Source of the DNA: Crocinitomicaceae bacterium
GTDB lineage: Bacteria; Bacteroidota; Bacteroidia; Flavobacteriales_D; Crocinitomicaceae
DNA length: 64,000 bases
Direction: 5' to 3'
Assembly: GCA_022447585.1 (NCBI GenBank)
Contig: JAKVAR010000009.1
Span: 802,797-866,796, forward strand
The position numbers and the translations under genes were made by a program. Under the pieces are notes generated by a model. It had not been told where the DNA came from, made no database searches, and saw only the letters and a program-made list of their open reading frames with translations. Numbering within the stretch: position 1 is the first letter of the stretch; each line of letters opens with the position of its first letter. This document shows positions 26,532 through 36,910 of the stretch, piece by piece.

Positions 26532-28694
26532 CTATTTAATTCCGTGCATTAACTTTTTAATTACTGGTGTTAAAAGTAAAATCAACACCCCTGCCACAGC
26601 AGGAACAATTGTAAAAATCAAGAAGAATGTAGACAACGAATATTCTTTTGTAATTGCCTCAATCTGCCCTCCAAGTACAGCTGCCAGTTTATTACCTATT
26701 GCAATGGCTAAATACCACATACCAAACATAAAGGCAATCATTCGGGCTGGGACTAGTTTACTCACGTATGAGAGTCCTACTGGTGAAATACAAAGTTCTC
26801 CAAGCGTATGGAATAGGTATGCAAAAACTAACCAAACCATACTTACTTTAACTCCTTCTTGAATACCGTAAGATCCGAATGCTAATAATCCGAAACCAAT
26901 AGCCATAATAATTAAACCAAGTGCATATTTACCTGTAACGGATGGGTTGTATTTAGACTCCCATATCTTAGAAAAAATAGAGGCAAATGCAATGATAAAA
27001 AATGAATTCAATATACTAAACCAACTCACAGTTATCGTTACCTGATTATCATTTACTTGTTTTACGGTAGCTGGAATAATTCCATTATCTCTAGCATGTT
27101 TTTTTCCATCTTCACGCGCTCTTTTCAAGATATTATCATCCATATAGCTATAAACTGAATTCTCGTTATTCATTGTAATGATATTCACATCAGAATTAAC
27201 TGCTAATTCTGAAAGAACCTCAATATTCGTTGATTGCTTAGAAATAATAGCATCAGCAGGAACCTCCATTTCTTCTGTAATCGGTATTTGAGCAAAGACA
27301 AGGTTGTTATCCTTATCTACTATTTGTTTACCTGACTCTTCATCCATAACAGCTTCACCCTGAATAGCATCGTATTCAACAGCGTATGAAACAGTAGAGA
27401 AATCTCTATTTAACATCCAGCCTACTATTCCCCACATACCAAGAAAACAAATCACCAAAACAACATTAGAACCAGGGATTACTTTATACGTTCGTTTCCA
27501 TAATAAAATAAGTACCCATGAAATGAATAACAGAGGAATGATTGTCAACAAAGTATTAATCACATTATACGCTGTAGCCGCTCCACCAGTCATTACACGA
27601 TCTACAGAATCTCTGGCAAACAATACCAAAGAAGTAGCTCCTTGTTCAAAAGACAACCAGAAGAAAACTGTAAAGAATGCAAATATCACGAAAGCAATCA
27701 TTCGATCTCTTGTTACTTTATCATAACGACCAATTCGAGATATAACTATGAATAAGAACAAGCCTAGACCGACAAAAATAGAAAAGTACTTCCCACTTAA
27801 TCCGCCTACTTCGAATGGAAATAAGTCAATTGAACCTCTCAATAATGCATCATTAATTAGATACATAAATCCGATAACTGATGTGATCACAATCAAGACC
27901 TTATCCAACATTGTGAATGGATTAGCTTTCGCTTCGACTTTTTTCTCAGCATCTGGCTTAACACCAGCATCTAATAAATCATCAACATTTCCTCCCGGCT
28001 CTTGAACCCCTTCAACTTCATGCTCTTGAGCAGCTTCTTGTTTTGAAGGAACACCTCCAATATTTCCAAATAATGGTTTAGACAACCAGAATTGTAGCGT
28101 ACCTAACAACATAAAGATACCCGCTAGACCAAATCCCCAGCTCCATCCAATTTTCTCAGCAAGGTATCCACAAAGCATCATTCCAAAGAATGCACCAGCA
28201 TTTACTCCCATATAGAAAATAGTATAAGCACCATCTTTTTTCTTAGGCGTATCTTTATACATCTCAGAAATAATAGAAGTCATTGTAGGTTTAAAGAATC
28301 CTGTACCTATAACCAATAATGCTAATCCGAAATATAACGAAAACTCAGTTTCAAATGCCATAGACGCATGCCCCGCAGTCATAATCAATGCTCCAATAAC
28401 AACTGCCCATCTATAACCAATTAACTTATCAGCAATTATACCCCCCAGAATTGGAGTTAAATATAAAAGTCCAGCGTAGGTTCCAAAAAGGGCTGTTGCA
28501 TTTTCTGCTGACCATTCCCATCCTGGATTATAACCAATAACGGCCATTGTAAGAAAGTTAACTAAAAGGACTCTCATTCCATAGAATGAAAAACGTTCCC
28601 ACATTTCAGTAAAGAAAAGTACGAATAACCCTGAGGGGTGACCTAGTACTTGTGAATCAAAAAAATTTGGTTTTTCTGCTACTTGATTTGACAT
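26532..28694 (-). CDS. Proton-dependent oligopeptide transporter (POT family), long form
   Basis: POT/PTR2 carriers import di- and tripeptides with protons. The N-terminal EMWERFSFYG (ExxER motif, about residues 30-39) and FYMGVNAGAFFG (PTR signature, about 160-171) identify the family. At 720 residues it is some 200 longer than its neighbour. The extra length comes from a loop around residues 210-260 (rich in Glu/Asp) and a large hydrophilic insertion of about 130 residues (about 430-560), probably periplasmic, between late membrane helices. The gene is 66 nt downstream of a second POT gene in the same direction, so they are probably cotranscribed. Confidence 0.93.
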   Translation of the reverse strand: MSNQVAEKPNFFDSQVLGHPSGLFVLFFTEMWERFSFYGMRVLLVNFLTMAVIGYNPGWEWSAENATALFGTYAGLLYLTPILGGIIADKLIGYRWAVVIGALIMTAGHASMAFETEFSLYFGLALLVIGTGFFKPTMTSIISEMYKDTPKKKDGAYTIFYMGVNAGAFFGMMLCGYLAEKIGWSWGFGLAGIFMLLGTLQFWLSKPLFGNIGGVPSKQEAAQEHEVEGVQEPGGNVDDLLDAGVKPDAEKKVEAKANPFTMLDKVLIVITSVIGFMYLINDALLRGSIDLFPFEVGGLSGKYFSIFVGLGLFLFIVISRIGRYDKVTRDRMIAFVIFAFFTVFFWLSFEQGATSLVLFARDSVDRVMTGGAATAYNVINTLLTIIPLLFISWVLILLWKRTYKVIPGSNVVLVICFLGMWGIVGWMLNRDFSTVSYAVEYDAIQGEAVMDEESGKQIVDKDNNLVFAQIPITEEMEVPADAIISKQSTNIEVLSELAVNSDVNIITMNNENSVYSYMDDNILKRAREDGKKHARDNGIIPATVKQVNDNQVTITVSWFSILNSFFIIAFASIFSKIWESKYNPSVTGKYALGLIIMAIGFGLLAFGSYGIQEGVKVSMVWLVFAYLFHTLGELCISPVGLSYVSKLVPARMIAFMFGMWYLAIAIGNKLAAVLGGQIEAITKEYSLSTFFLIFTIVPAVAGVLILLLTPVIKKLMHGIK

Positions 28695-28760
28695 TATATC
28701 TGGTTTTATTTCTCTGTAATTATTTTACGATTCAACTAATTTGAAGCCTTAGGCTCCATC

Positions 28761-30305
28761 CTATTTTATTCCTTCATTATCCTCAGCTCCGTGGGTCAAC
28801 CTTTTTAGAGGTTTCAGCAATGCTACAACTAAAAGTCCAAATAAGACTGTGAATATAGTAATTCCAATAAAAATCGTGTATTCGCCAAGATTTGCAGATT
28901 TCTCACCTAAAATTGCTGCAACCTTTCCTCCAAAACCAGTAGCAGCAAAATAAGCTCCCATCATTAATGAGGCATATTTTGCTGGCGCGAGCTTAGTAAT
29001 AAAGGATAATGAAACTGGAGAAGAACTTAACTCACCAATTGTATGAAATAAATAAGCTAGGACTAGCCATACCATAGAAGAACTTCCATACGTTTCATAT
29101 TCTCGAGAGGCCATAACCATAAAAACAAATCCCAGCCCCATAATTATAGTACCTACAGCCATTTTAAACAATGAAGATGCTTCCTTACTTTTCAATTTTC
29201 GTTTAGCCCAAATATTTGCAACAGCTACTGCAAATATCAAAATAAATGCTGCATTCAAGCCTTGAAACATTGGAGTTGGAACCTCCCATCCAAATAACAT
29301 TCGATCTGTTTTCTGTTCCGTGTAAATTGACATTAATCCACCTGCTTGTTCAAAAGCTCCCCAGAATACAATTACAATTAGGAATGCCAATAAAAGCACA
29401 ATATAACGATCCTTCATTATTTTAGAATCTAAATCTTGATAAACCATCATCATTAAACCAACGAATAATGATATGAATATAAACAAGGCAACATACCCCC
29501 ACTTGTCCACTCCATCCAGAATAAATATAGAACAGCATGACAGCACCAACAAAACAACCATAATAACCAGCTGCAGAGGTGATTTAAATATTTTTGAAAA
29601 CACTTTACCTATTGAAACATCATCTGATTTCTCCTGAACTGTAGGCTTATTCCCAACATGTGTCAGATGCTTTTGACCAGCAATATAAAACACTAGTCCT
29701 AACAACATAGCTATGCCTGCCATACCGAATCCTGCATGCCAACCCCATGCATTAATCACTAAACCAACTACAGTTGTTGCTAAAAGAGAACCTAAGTTTA
29801 TCCCAATATAAAAAATACTAAACCCCTTATCTCTTCTGATATCACCCTTTTTATAAAGACCTCCAACCATAGTTGAAATATTCGGTTTCAAAAAGCCAAC
29901 ACCAACTACAATTAATCCCAAACCAGTAAAGAATGCCCAAACTGCATCAACAGCTAAAACTCCATGACCTGCGCAGAGTATTAAAGCTCCAAGCATAACT
30001 GCTTTCTTTTGCCCTAAAATTTTATCCGCAATTATTCCACCCGGAATTGACATAACATAAACTAACATCACATACCATCCATATAACATATAGGCTTCAC
30101 CTTCTGTCCATCCAAGTCCATGACCAACTGCATTATCAACTCCAGCTACGATATATAGTACCAAAATAGCTCGCATTCCATAATACGAAAATCGCTCCCA
30201 CATCTCGGTAAAAAAAAGTACATACAATCCAATTGGATGTCCAAACAATTCTTTTCCGTTATTCGGAGTATTTTCTAAAGAATCATCAATAACCTTATTG
30301 CTCAT
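28761..30305 (-). CDS. Proton-dependent oligopeptide transporter (POT family), standard form
   Basis: This 514-residue POT carrier has EMWERFSYYG (about residues 34-43) with the ExxER proton-coupling motif and FYIGINLGSLLA (about 165-176) as PTR signature. It has about fourteen membrane helices and a short central loop, the usual bacterial layout. It is the first gene of a tandem POT pair and is divergent from an M1 aminopeptidase, which would release peptides or amino acids from larger substrates. No perfect reverse-strand -7 box was seen in the divergent spacer. Confidence 0.95.
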   Translation of the reverse strand: MSNKVIDDSLENTPNNGKELFGHPIGLYVLFFTEMWERFSYYGMRAILVLYIVAGVDNAVGHGLGWTEGEAYMLYGWYVMLVYVMSIPGGIIADKILGQKKAVMLGALILCAGHGVLAVDAVWAFFTGLGLIVVGVGFLKPNISTMVGGLYKKGDIRRDKGFSIFYIGINLGSLLATTVVGLVINAWGWHAGFGMAGIAMLLGLVFYIAGQKHLTHVGNKPTVQEKSDDVSIGKVFSKIFKSPLQLVIMVVLLVLSCCSIFILDGVDKWGYVALFIFISLFVGLMMMVYQDLDSKIMKDRYIVLLLAFLIVIVFWGAFEQAGGLMSIYTEQKTDRMLFGWEVPTPMFQGLNAAFILIFAVAVANIWAKRKLKSKEASSLFKMAVGTIIMGLGFVFMVMASREYETYGSSSMVWLVLAYLFHTIGELSSSPVSLSFITKLAPAKYASLMMGAYFAATGFGGKVAAILGEKSANLGEYTIFIGITIFTVLFGLLVVALLKPLKRLTHGAEDNEGIK

Positions 30306-30500
30306 AATAAAATATTTTGGTGGGTGAATGTAAGAAAAAAAATGGCAAAAACCATTAAATAATCGACGAACTATATCAGTATTTCGACAAAGTTGAAAAT
30401 AGACCTTAAATTAAATTCTTAACAACGTAATAAATACCTATTAAACGCCTCATATTACTATGAAACCAGTATATTTGCGGTTCTATCTTTTAAACAACAC

Positions 30501-32390
30501 ATGAGGAACCTATATATAATGTTTTTTGCATCAATATGCACGATAATTTCTTGCACACCGATAAACGAAAACATAAAAGAAGAAAAACGTGATATTCAAG
30601 AAGTCACTTCTGACTCGCATACTTATTCTAATTACTCAGAAATTAGAACTACCCATCTTCATCTTGACTTAGATGTAAACTTCAAAAACAATACAATTTA
30701 CGGTATTGCTCGACATACGATGAGTAAAAGCGATGTTGAAAAGGCCATTTTTGATGTGAAAGGATTAGAAATACAAAAAGTAACTCTTGGTTCGAAAAAC
30801 GAGATTGAAACAGACTATCTTATTGGAAAAACTGACGAAATCAAAGGTGCCCCATTAACTGTAAAGATTAAACCTGGGACAAAACAAATCAATATATACT
30901 ATAAAACCACCAAAGAAACGGAAGCTTTGGATTGGTTAACACCAGAATTAACAGCGGGCAAAAAGCACCCTTATTTATACACACAAGGACAAGCAATCTT
31001 AACGCGTTCTTGGATTCCAATTCAGGATACTCCAATGAATAGAATTACATACTCAGCAGACGTTCAAGTTCCTTCAGAATTAATTGCCTTGATGAGTGCT
31101 AACAATCCAAAAGAAAAGAATACTGAAGGAAAGTATCATTTTGAAATGAAACAAGCTATACCTGCTTATTTAATAGCATTAGCTGTTGGCGATATGGAGT
31201 ACACTTCTTTTGGAGAATCTTGTGGAGTTTATTCTGAACCAGAACTTGTTGACCAATGTATGTACGAGTTTGTTGATCTTCCAAAAATGATTGATGTTGC
31301 TGAGGAAATTTATGGCAAATACCGTTGGGATCAATATGACCTAGTTATTCTTCCATACTCATTCCCTTTTGGAGGGATGGAAAATCCGCGACTAACATTT
31401 GCTAACCCCACATTAATTGCTGGAGATCGAAGTTTAATTTCGGTTGTTGCTCATGAACTGGCCCACTCTTGGTCGGGAAACCTTGTAACTAATGCAACAT
31501 GGAATGATTTCTGGCTAAATGAAGGCTTTACTGTTTATTTTGAAAATAGAATCATGGAAGCAATGTACGGTAAAGAAATTGCTGACATCAACGCCGTTAT
31601 TGAATTTCAAGACCTTATTACCGCTATTGCGGACATTGAGGCAGGTGATCATCCTGAGGACACTCAATTAAAACTGCAACTTGAAGACAGAAGTCCCGAT
31701 GATGGAATGACAGACATCGCTTATGTAAAAGGTGCTTTTTTCTTGAGAACTTTAGAAAGTGTAGTGGGACGAGAAAAGTTTGACGCATTTTTAACTAATT
31801 ATTTCGACAATCATGCTTTTGAAACGATCACAACAGAATTATTTGTTCAATATTTAAACGCAGAGCTCTTGACACCAAATGATATTGTTTTTGATACAGA
31901 TGAATGGATTTACCGACAAGGTCTTCCCGACAATTGTGTTAAAATCACTTCAAAACGTCTAGAAGAAATGGAGTCATGGGCAAATCAAGTCAACAATGGT
32001 GAAGCTGTTTTCACAGGTAAATACAAGGACATTAAGCGTTCTGATCGTGTTACTCAAGAATGGCAGGCATTTGTTCGTAAATTATCTCCAGATTTAGCAC
32101 CTGAAACTCTTATCGAAATTGATGAAAAATTATTAATGAGCGCCGAAGCTAATCCAGCAATTAAATCTGATTGGTTTATTTTAAATGTTAAGGCTGGTAA
32201 CACATCAGTGCGTCCGGAAATGGAAGCTTACCTCATTAAAATTGGCAGACGTTGGTACATAGAATCGATTTATCAGACATTAATTGACTCTAAAACACCA
32301 GGAGATTTGGACTTTGCTAAAGCAACATTTGAAAAAGCCAAAAGTGGGTATCATTTTGTTTCGAGTAGCACGATAGAAGGTTTATTCTAA
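30501..32390 (+). CDS. M1 family aminopeptidase (LTA4H-like) lipoprotein
   Basis: The 629-residue protein starts with a lipoprotein signal (lipobox IISC, Cys18). It has the M1 order: N-terminal beta domain, catalytic domain with GGMEN substrate motif and zinc site His318-Glu319-x2-His322 plus Glu341 (HELAHSW and NEGFTVYFE), and a C-terminal helical domain like that of leukotriene A4 hydrolase. It should trim N-terminal residues from peptides, here outside the cytoplasm because of the lipid anchor. It is divergent from the POT transporters, which suggests linked peptide use. A perfect -7 box TATATTTG lies at 30470-30477. Confidence 0.95.
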   Translation: MRNLYIMFFASICTIISCTPINENIKEEKRDIQEVTSDSHTYSNYSEIRTTHLHLDLDVNFKNNTIYGIARHTMSKSDVEKAIFDVKGLEIQKVTLGSKNEIETDYLIGKTDEIKGAPLTVKIKPGTKQINIYYKTTKETEALDWLTPELTAGKKHPYLYTQGQAILTRSWIPIQDTPMNRITYSADVQVPSELIALMSANNPKEKNTEGKYHFEMKQAIPAYLIALAVGDMEYTSFGESCGVYSEPELVDQCMYEFVDLPKMIDVAEEIYGKYRWDQYDLVILPYSFPFGGMENPRLTFANPTLIAGDRSLISVVAHELAHSWSGNLVTNATWNDFWLNEGFTVYFENRIMEAMYGKEIADINAVIEFQDLITAIADIEAGDHPEDTQLKLQLEDRSPDDGMTDIAYVKGAFFLRTLESVVGREKFDAFLTNYFDNHAFETITTELFVQYLNAELLTPNDIVFDTDEWIYRQGLPDNCVKITSKRLEEMESWANQVNNGEAVFTGKYKDIKRSDRVTQEWQAFVRKLSPDLAPETLIEIDEKLLMSAEANPAIKSDWFILNVKAGNTSVRPEMEAYLIKIGRRWYIESIYQTLIDSKTPGDLDFAKATFEKAKSGYHFVSSSTIEGLF

Positions 32391-32405
32391 CTCCTCCCGT
32401 TAAAG

Positions 32406-32456
32406 AATTAAATAAAAAAAGTGCGATGAATATCATTGCACTTTTTTTATTTAATT
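32406..32456. terminator. Bidirectional terminator between the M1 peptidase gene and valS
   Basis: Long inverted repeat: the arms match over 19 nt at their outer ends (AATTAAATAAAAAAAGTGC with its complement) plus ATGA/TCAT near a 3-nt loop, with one mismatch. T runs follow the stem on both strands, fitting convergent genes. Confidence 0.92.
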
Positions 32457-32461
32457 TTCTC

Positions 32462-35104
32462 TTAGTTCAAGGAAGAAATCTTCTCTTCCAAGATCGAAAT
32501 TTTGCTTAAAGCATCTGCTTCTTTCTTTTTCTCAATAGCAACAACTTGCTCTGGAGCACCAGTTACGAACTTTTCGTTCTGCAACTTACGTTGAACGCTA
32601 TTTAAGAACCCTTGAGTGTACTTCAATTCTTCAGTCAACTTTGCTTTTTCTGCTTCTACATCAATCGTATCGCCGAATGGGACGAAGTATTCATTTCCAT
32701 TCACTATGAATGTATTCGAGTTTTCAACTTTATCTGCTGTATATTCTAATTGAGATAAGTTACCCATTTTCGTAATCACTGAATCAAATTTAGCATCTAA
32801 TTCTGCATTCTTCTTAACGAATAACTCCATCTTTACTTTATTCGCAATGTTATTCTTTTTTCGAATGTTTCGAATATTTGTTATCACCTCTTCAGCTAAA
32901 GCAAATTGCGTTAAACAGTTTGCAGACACCTCATTCTCAGCAGTCAATTCTGGCCATTGAGCAATTATTATATCTTCATCTTCTCCTCTTTCACGAATTT
33001 GATGCCACAACTCTTCAGCAACAAAAGGAGTAAATGGTTGTAATATTCTTAATAAAGATTCGAAGAAATCTTTTGTTGTCTCTAACGTTGCTTTATCAAT
33101 TGGATGCTTATAACCAGGCTTAATCATTTCTAAGTACCAAGAACAGAAATCATCCCAAACCAATTTATACGTAGTCATCAACGCCTCAGATATCTTGAAT
33201 TTATCAAACAAATTATTGATATTCTTTAATTCTTGATTAAATCTAGCTCGGAACCACTCTATTGCAACCTTTGAAGAATCCGGCTGCGGTAAATCTTCTT
33301 GAACTGTCCACGAACTAACTAATCTATGCGCATTCCAAATCTTATTTGTAAAGTTTCTTCCTTGCTCACATTGAGAGCTATCGAAAGGTAAATCATTTCC
33401 TGCTGGCGATGACAACAACATTCCTACACGAACCCCATCAGCTCCGTACTTGTCAATCAAATCAATTGGATCCGGTGAGTTTCCCAAAGATTTAGACATC
33501 TTACGACCTAGTTTATCTCTTACAATACCTGTGTAATAAACATTTTTAAAAGGAATTCGACCATCCATATACTCTTTACCAGCAATAATCATTCTAGCAA
33601 CCCAAAAGAACATAATCTCCGGCGCAGTTACTAAATCGTTTGTAGGATAGTAATATTTTATCTCATCATTATCCGGTTGCGTCAACCCGTTAAAAACAGA
33701 CATAGGCCAAAGCCAACTTGAAAACCAAGTATCTAATACATCTTCATCCTGTTTTAAGTCAGCTCCAGTAATTGTTCTTCCTGATTTTTCTGTAGCCTTC
33801 TCAATTGCAACCTCCAATGTTTTAGCTACAACAAAATCATTGTCTTCTGTTCCATAATACCAAGCTGGAATTCGGTGACCCCACCATAATTGCCTTGAAA
33901 TACACCAATCTTTAATGTTCTCCATCCAATGACGGTAAGTATTCTTAAACTTAGCTGGATGAAAGTTAATCTCTCCATCCATAACTGCATCTAATGCCGG
34001 CGCCGAGAATTCTTTCATATCTACGAACCACTGTAAAGAAAGTTTAGGTTCGATAATCGCATTTGTCCTTTCAGAATATCCCACCTTATTGATGTGATCT
34101 TCTGTTTTAATCAAATACCCTTTTTCATCTAACTCTTTCTCAATAGACTTACGCACATCAAAACGATCTTGCCCTTCGTAATGAAGTCCATTAGCATTTA
34201 GTGTACCATTATCATTTAAGATATCAATTGTCTCTAGGTTATGTTTCTTACCTAAATCATAGTCATTTGTATCGTGTGCAGGAGTTACCTTAAGACAACC
34301 TGTCCCAAACTCCATATCAACATAATCATCAAAAATAATAGGAATAGCTCTTCCAACAATAGGCACGATAGCCTCTTTCCCTTTCAAGTTGGCATATCGC
34401 GCATCGTTTGGATTAACGCAAATAGCAGAATCACCTAAAATAGTCTCTGGACGAGTCGTTGCAATTGTCAACCACTGATCGTCCGTTCCAACAATCTTAT
34501 ATCGAACGTGAAACAATTTAGAATTAACCTCTTTATGCAAAACCTCCTCATCAGAAAGCGCAGTTAACGCCTCGGGATCCCAATTAACCATTCGCACCCC
34601 CCTGTATATCTTTCCTTTTTCGAAAAGATCCATAAATACATCAATCACAGACTCAGAATACTCTGGATCCATTGTGAAATTAGTTCTTTCCCAATCACAA
34701 GAAGCACCTAACTTCTTCAATTGATCCAAAATAATTCCTCCGTGCTTATTTTTCCATTCAAAAGCATGAGACAAAAACTCTTCTCTTGTAAGGTCCGATT
34801 TTTTGATTCCTTCTTTACGCAATTTCTGAACAACCTTAGCCTCTGTAGCAATAGACGCATGATCAGTTCCAGGAACCCAACACGCATTTTTACCCAGCAT
34901 TCTGGCGCGACGTACCAAAACATCTTGAATTGTATTATTCAACATGTGCCCCATGTGCAAAACACCAGTTACATTCGGTGGTGGAATGACGACTGTGTAC
35001 GCTTCTCTCTCATCTGGTTCTGAATGAAAATATCCTTTCTCCATCCAATGTGAATACCATTTCTCCTCTGCCTTTTGTGGCTCGTACGTTTTTGGGGTTT
35101 CCAT
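32462..35104 (-). CDS. valS: Valyl-tRNA synthetase
   Basis: This class I synthetase of 880 residues charges tRNA-Val. [13 protein letters not shown] with HMGH at residues 50-53 is the HIGH motif, and KMSKS lies at 535-539. The CP1 editing domain (about 190-330, [12 protein letters not shown]), anticodon-binding domain (about 600-740) and a C-terminal coiled coil (about 815-880) follow in order, as in standard ValRS. The gene is alone, ending at a bidirectional terminator. The T to L step in the binding pocket cannot be judged by eye, but overall similarity to ValRS rather than IleRS or LeuRS is clear ([13 protein letters not shown]). Confidence 0.97.
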   Translation of the reverse strand: METPKTYEPQKAEEKWYSHWMEKGYFHSEPDEREAYTVVIPPPNVTGVLHMGHMLNNTIQDVLVRRARMLGKNACWVPGTDHASIATEAKVVQKLRKEGIKKSDLTREEFLSHAFEWKNKHGGIILDQLKKLGASCDWERTNFTMDPEYSESVIDVFMDLFEKGKIYRGVRMVNWDPEALTALSDEEVLHKEVNSKLFHVRYKIVGTDDQWLTIATTRPETILGDSAICVNPNDARYANLKGKEAIVPIVGRAIPIIFDDYVDMEFGTGCLKVTPAHDTNDYDLGKKHNLETIDILNDNGTLNANGLHYEGQDRFDVRKSIEKELDEKGYLIKTEDHINKVGYSERTNAIIEPKLSLQWFVDMKEFSAPALDAVMDGEINFHPAKFKNTYRHWMENIKDWCISRQLWWGHRIPAWYYGTEDNDFVVAKTLEVAIEKATEKSGRTITGADLKQDEDVLDTWFSSWLWPMSVFNGLTQPDNDEIKYYYPTNDLVTAPEIMFFWVARMIIAGKEYMDGRIPFKNVYYTGIVRDKLGRKMSKSLGNSPDPIDLIDKYGADGVRVGMLLSSPAGNDLPFDSSQCEQGRNFTNKIWNAHRLVSSWTVQEDLPQPDSSKVAIEWFRARFNQELKNINNLFDKFKISEALMTTYKLVWDDFCSWYLEMIKPGYKHPIDKATLETTKDFFESLLRILQPFTPFVAEELWHQIRERGEDEDIIIAQWPELTAENEVSANCLTQFALAEEVITNIRNIRKKNNIANKVKMELFVKKNAELDAKFDSVITKMGNLSQLEYTADKVENSNTFIVNGNEYFVPFGDTIDVEAEKAKLTEELKYTQGFLNSVQRKLQNEKFVTGAPEQVVAIEKKKEADALSKISILEEKISSLN

Positions 35105-35192
35105 AATAATTTAATTTGGCTGTAAAATTAGCAATTCCGAGTTAAAAATGGAGTTCATTTTAAAGCATTATTTTTGAAAAAAAAATCAAGGT

Positions 35193-36845
35193 ATGAAATC
35201 ATTCATTTTCCCATTATTTCTTGCGTTAATTGGTCTAATTTCTTCATGCATGAAAGGAGAATCTGTTGACCTAATCATCCATAATGCAAAAGTGCATACA
35301 ATGGATGATTCTAATTCCATTGAAGATGCAATTGCCATACGTGATGGTAAAATTATTGAAGTTGGTCCGGAAAGAGAAATTTTGAATAGATATAAGGCTG
35401 ATGAATTCATTGACGCAGGATTGAAAGAAGTTTATCCAGGGCTAACAGATGCTCACGGACACATCATGTCATATGCTCGGCAAATGTTAAGTGTAGATCT
35501 TGTTGGTTCCAGATCTTATAATGAAATGTTAGTGAGAATTGAAAAGTACCAAAGTAAACACGACAGAGGTTTTATAATTGGTCGTGGCTGGGACCAATCG
35601 CGTTGGAAGGATGATGAAATGCCTACCAACGAAAAGCTAAACGAATTGTTCCCAGACATCCCGGTTTGTTTGTTTAGAATTGATGGTCATGCATTACTGG
35701 CCAATGATTACCTTATTGAAAAATCTGATGTCTTGAATAAAGTAATGAATGATAACGAATTATCTTCGGGAGGCTACTTTATATATGATTCTCTATACAA
35801 TTTCACTGGAGTCATGGTGGACAACGCAATGAACCCAATTTTAGATATGCTTCCAGACTTTACTGAAAAGGAATTGTCAGATGCAATCATGGATATCCAG
35901 CTGGAATTGTTATCCTATGGAGTCACTGGTGTTCATGAAGCAGGATTAAAGCACAACGAAGTTAAGCTAATTCAAAACTTGATTGAAAAAGACAAGCTGC
36001 ATTTAAATATATACGGGATGCTGATGCCTACACCGGAAAATGTCGAATTTGCAGAAAAAAATGGTATTTACCAGAAGGATAACCTATTAATTCGAAGTTT
36101 TAAAGTTTATGCGGATGGTGCATTAGGGTCAAGAGGAGCATTTCTCAAGGAGGCTTACACCGATAAAAATGAACATCATGGATACTTGACAACATCATTA
36201 GAAAGAATAAAAAAAATTGCAGGAATATGTGAATCAACAGGTTATCAAATGAACACACACGCCATTGGGGATTCTACAAATAGATTGATACTGGAGCTTT
36301 ATGAAGACATTTACAAAGTAAATCCAGATCATAGATGGAGAATTGAACACGCACAAATTGTTGACCCAAAAGACTTCTCTTTATTTGCGCAAGCTGGAGT
36401 ATTTCCCAGTGTTCAACCTTCTCATGCAACATCAGATCAGCTTTGGGCTTTTTCTAGACTCGGAGAACATCGAATGGAAGGAGCCTATGCATACAACTCC
36501 TTACTAAGCCAATTTGGAATGATTGCTATAGGGACTGACTTTCCAGTTGAATTCACTGATCCATTTTTAACCATTCATTCTGCAGTAAACAGAAAGAATA
36601 GTGAGAACTATCCTGGACATGGATTCCAACCAGAAGAAGCAATTACACTTGAACAATGTATGAGAGGAATGACAATTTGGGCAGCTTTCGCGGCATTTCA
36701 AGAAAATGAACTTGGAACGATTGAAGCAGGGAAAGACGCCACTATAGTAATGTTTGAATCTCCAGTAAATGCGCCAGAAGTGTACAATACGAACTTCGCT
36801 TACATGACTTTTATAAATGGAAAAAAGGTCTATTCAGTGGAATAG
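35193..36845 (+). CDS. YtcJ-like amidohydrolase lipoprotein
   Basis: The 550-residue protein has a lipoprotein signal (lipobox ISSC, Cys19). Its amidohydrolase fold shows metal-ligand motifs DAHGH (about 85-89), NTHAIGD, EHAQIVDP and GTDFPVE, and a C-terminal AGKDATIVMF strand from the composite beta domain. YtcJ-like enzymes hydrolyse amide or ester bonds of unknown substrates, often called amidohydrolase 3. Here it would act outside the cytoplasm. It is alone; its last codons form the left part of a terminator used by the convergent PorP operon. Confidence 0.92.
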   Translation: MKSFIFPLFLALIGLISSCMKGESVDLIIHNAKVHTMDDSNSIEDAIAIRDGKIIEVGPEREILNRYKADEFIDAGLKEVYPGLTDAHGHIMSYARQMLSVDLVGSRSYNEMLVRIEKYQSKHDRGFIIGRGWDQSRWKDDEMPTNEKLNELFPDIPVCLFRIDGHALLANDYLIEKSDVLNKVMNDNELSSGGYFIYDSLYNFTGVMVDNAMNPILDMLPDFTEKELSDAIMDIQLELLSYGVTGVHEAGLKHNEVKLIQNLIEKDKLHLNIYGMLMPTPENVEFAEKNGIYQKDNLLIRSFKVYADGALGSRGAFLKEAYTDKNEHHGYLTTSLERIKKIAGICESTGYQMNTHAIGDSTNRLILELYEDIYKVNPDHRWRIEHAQIVDPKDFSLFAQAGVFPSVQPSHATSDQLWAFSRLGEHRMEGAYAYNSLLSQFGMIAIGTDFPVEFTDPFLTIHSAVNRKNSENYPGHGFQPEEAITLEQCMRGMTIWAAFAAFQENELGTIEAGKDATIVMFESPVNAPEVYNTNFAYMTFINGKKVYSVE

Positions 36846-36850
36846 ACCTT
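36821..36850 (-). terminator. Terminator of the PorP operon, inside the end of the amidohydrolase gene
   Basis: A perfect 11-bp stem (36825-36835 and 36840-36850, loop AGTG on the forward strand) is followed on the reverse strand by six T (complement of 36821-36826). The stem includes the stop codon of the convergent amidohydrolase gene. Confidence 0.88.
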
Positions 36851-36910
36851 GAGTTAAACGTACTCCGAAATATCAAACCAGAAAAGATTATCGGATTCCG
36901 TTCAATCTCA

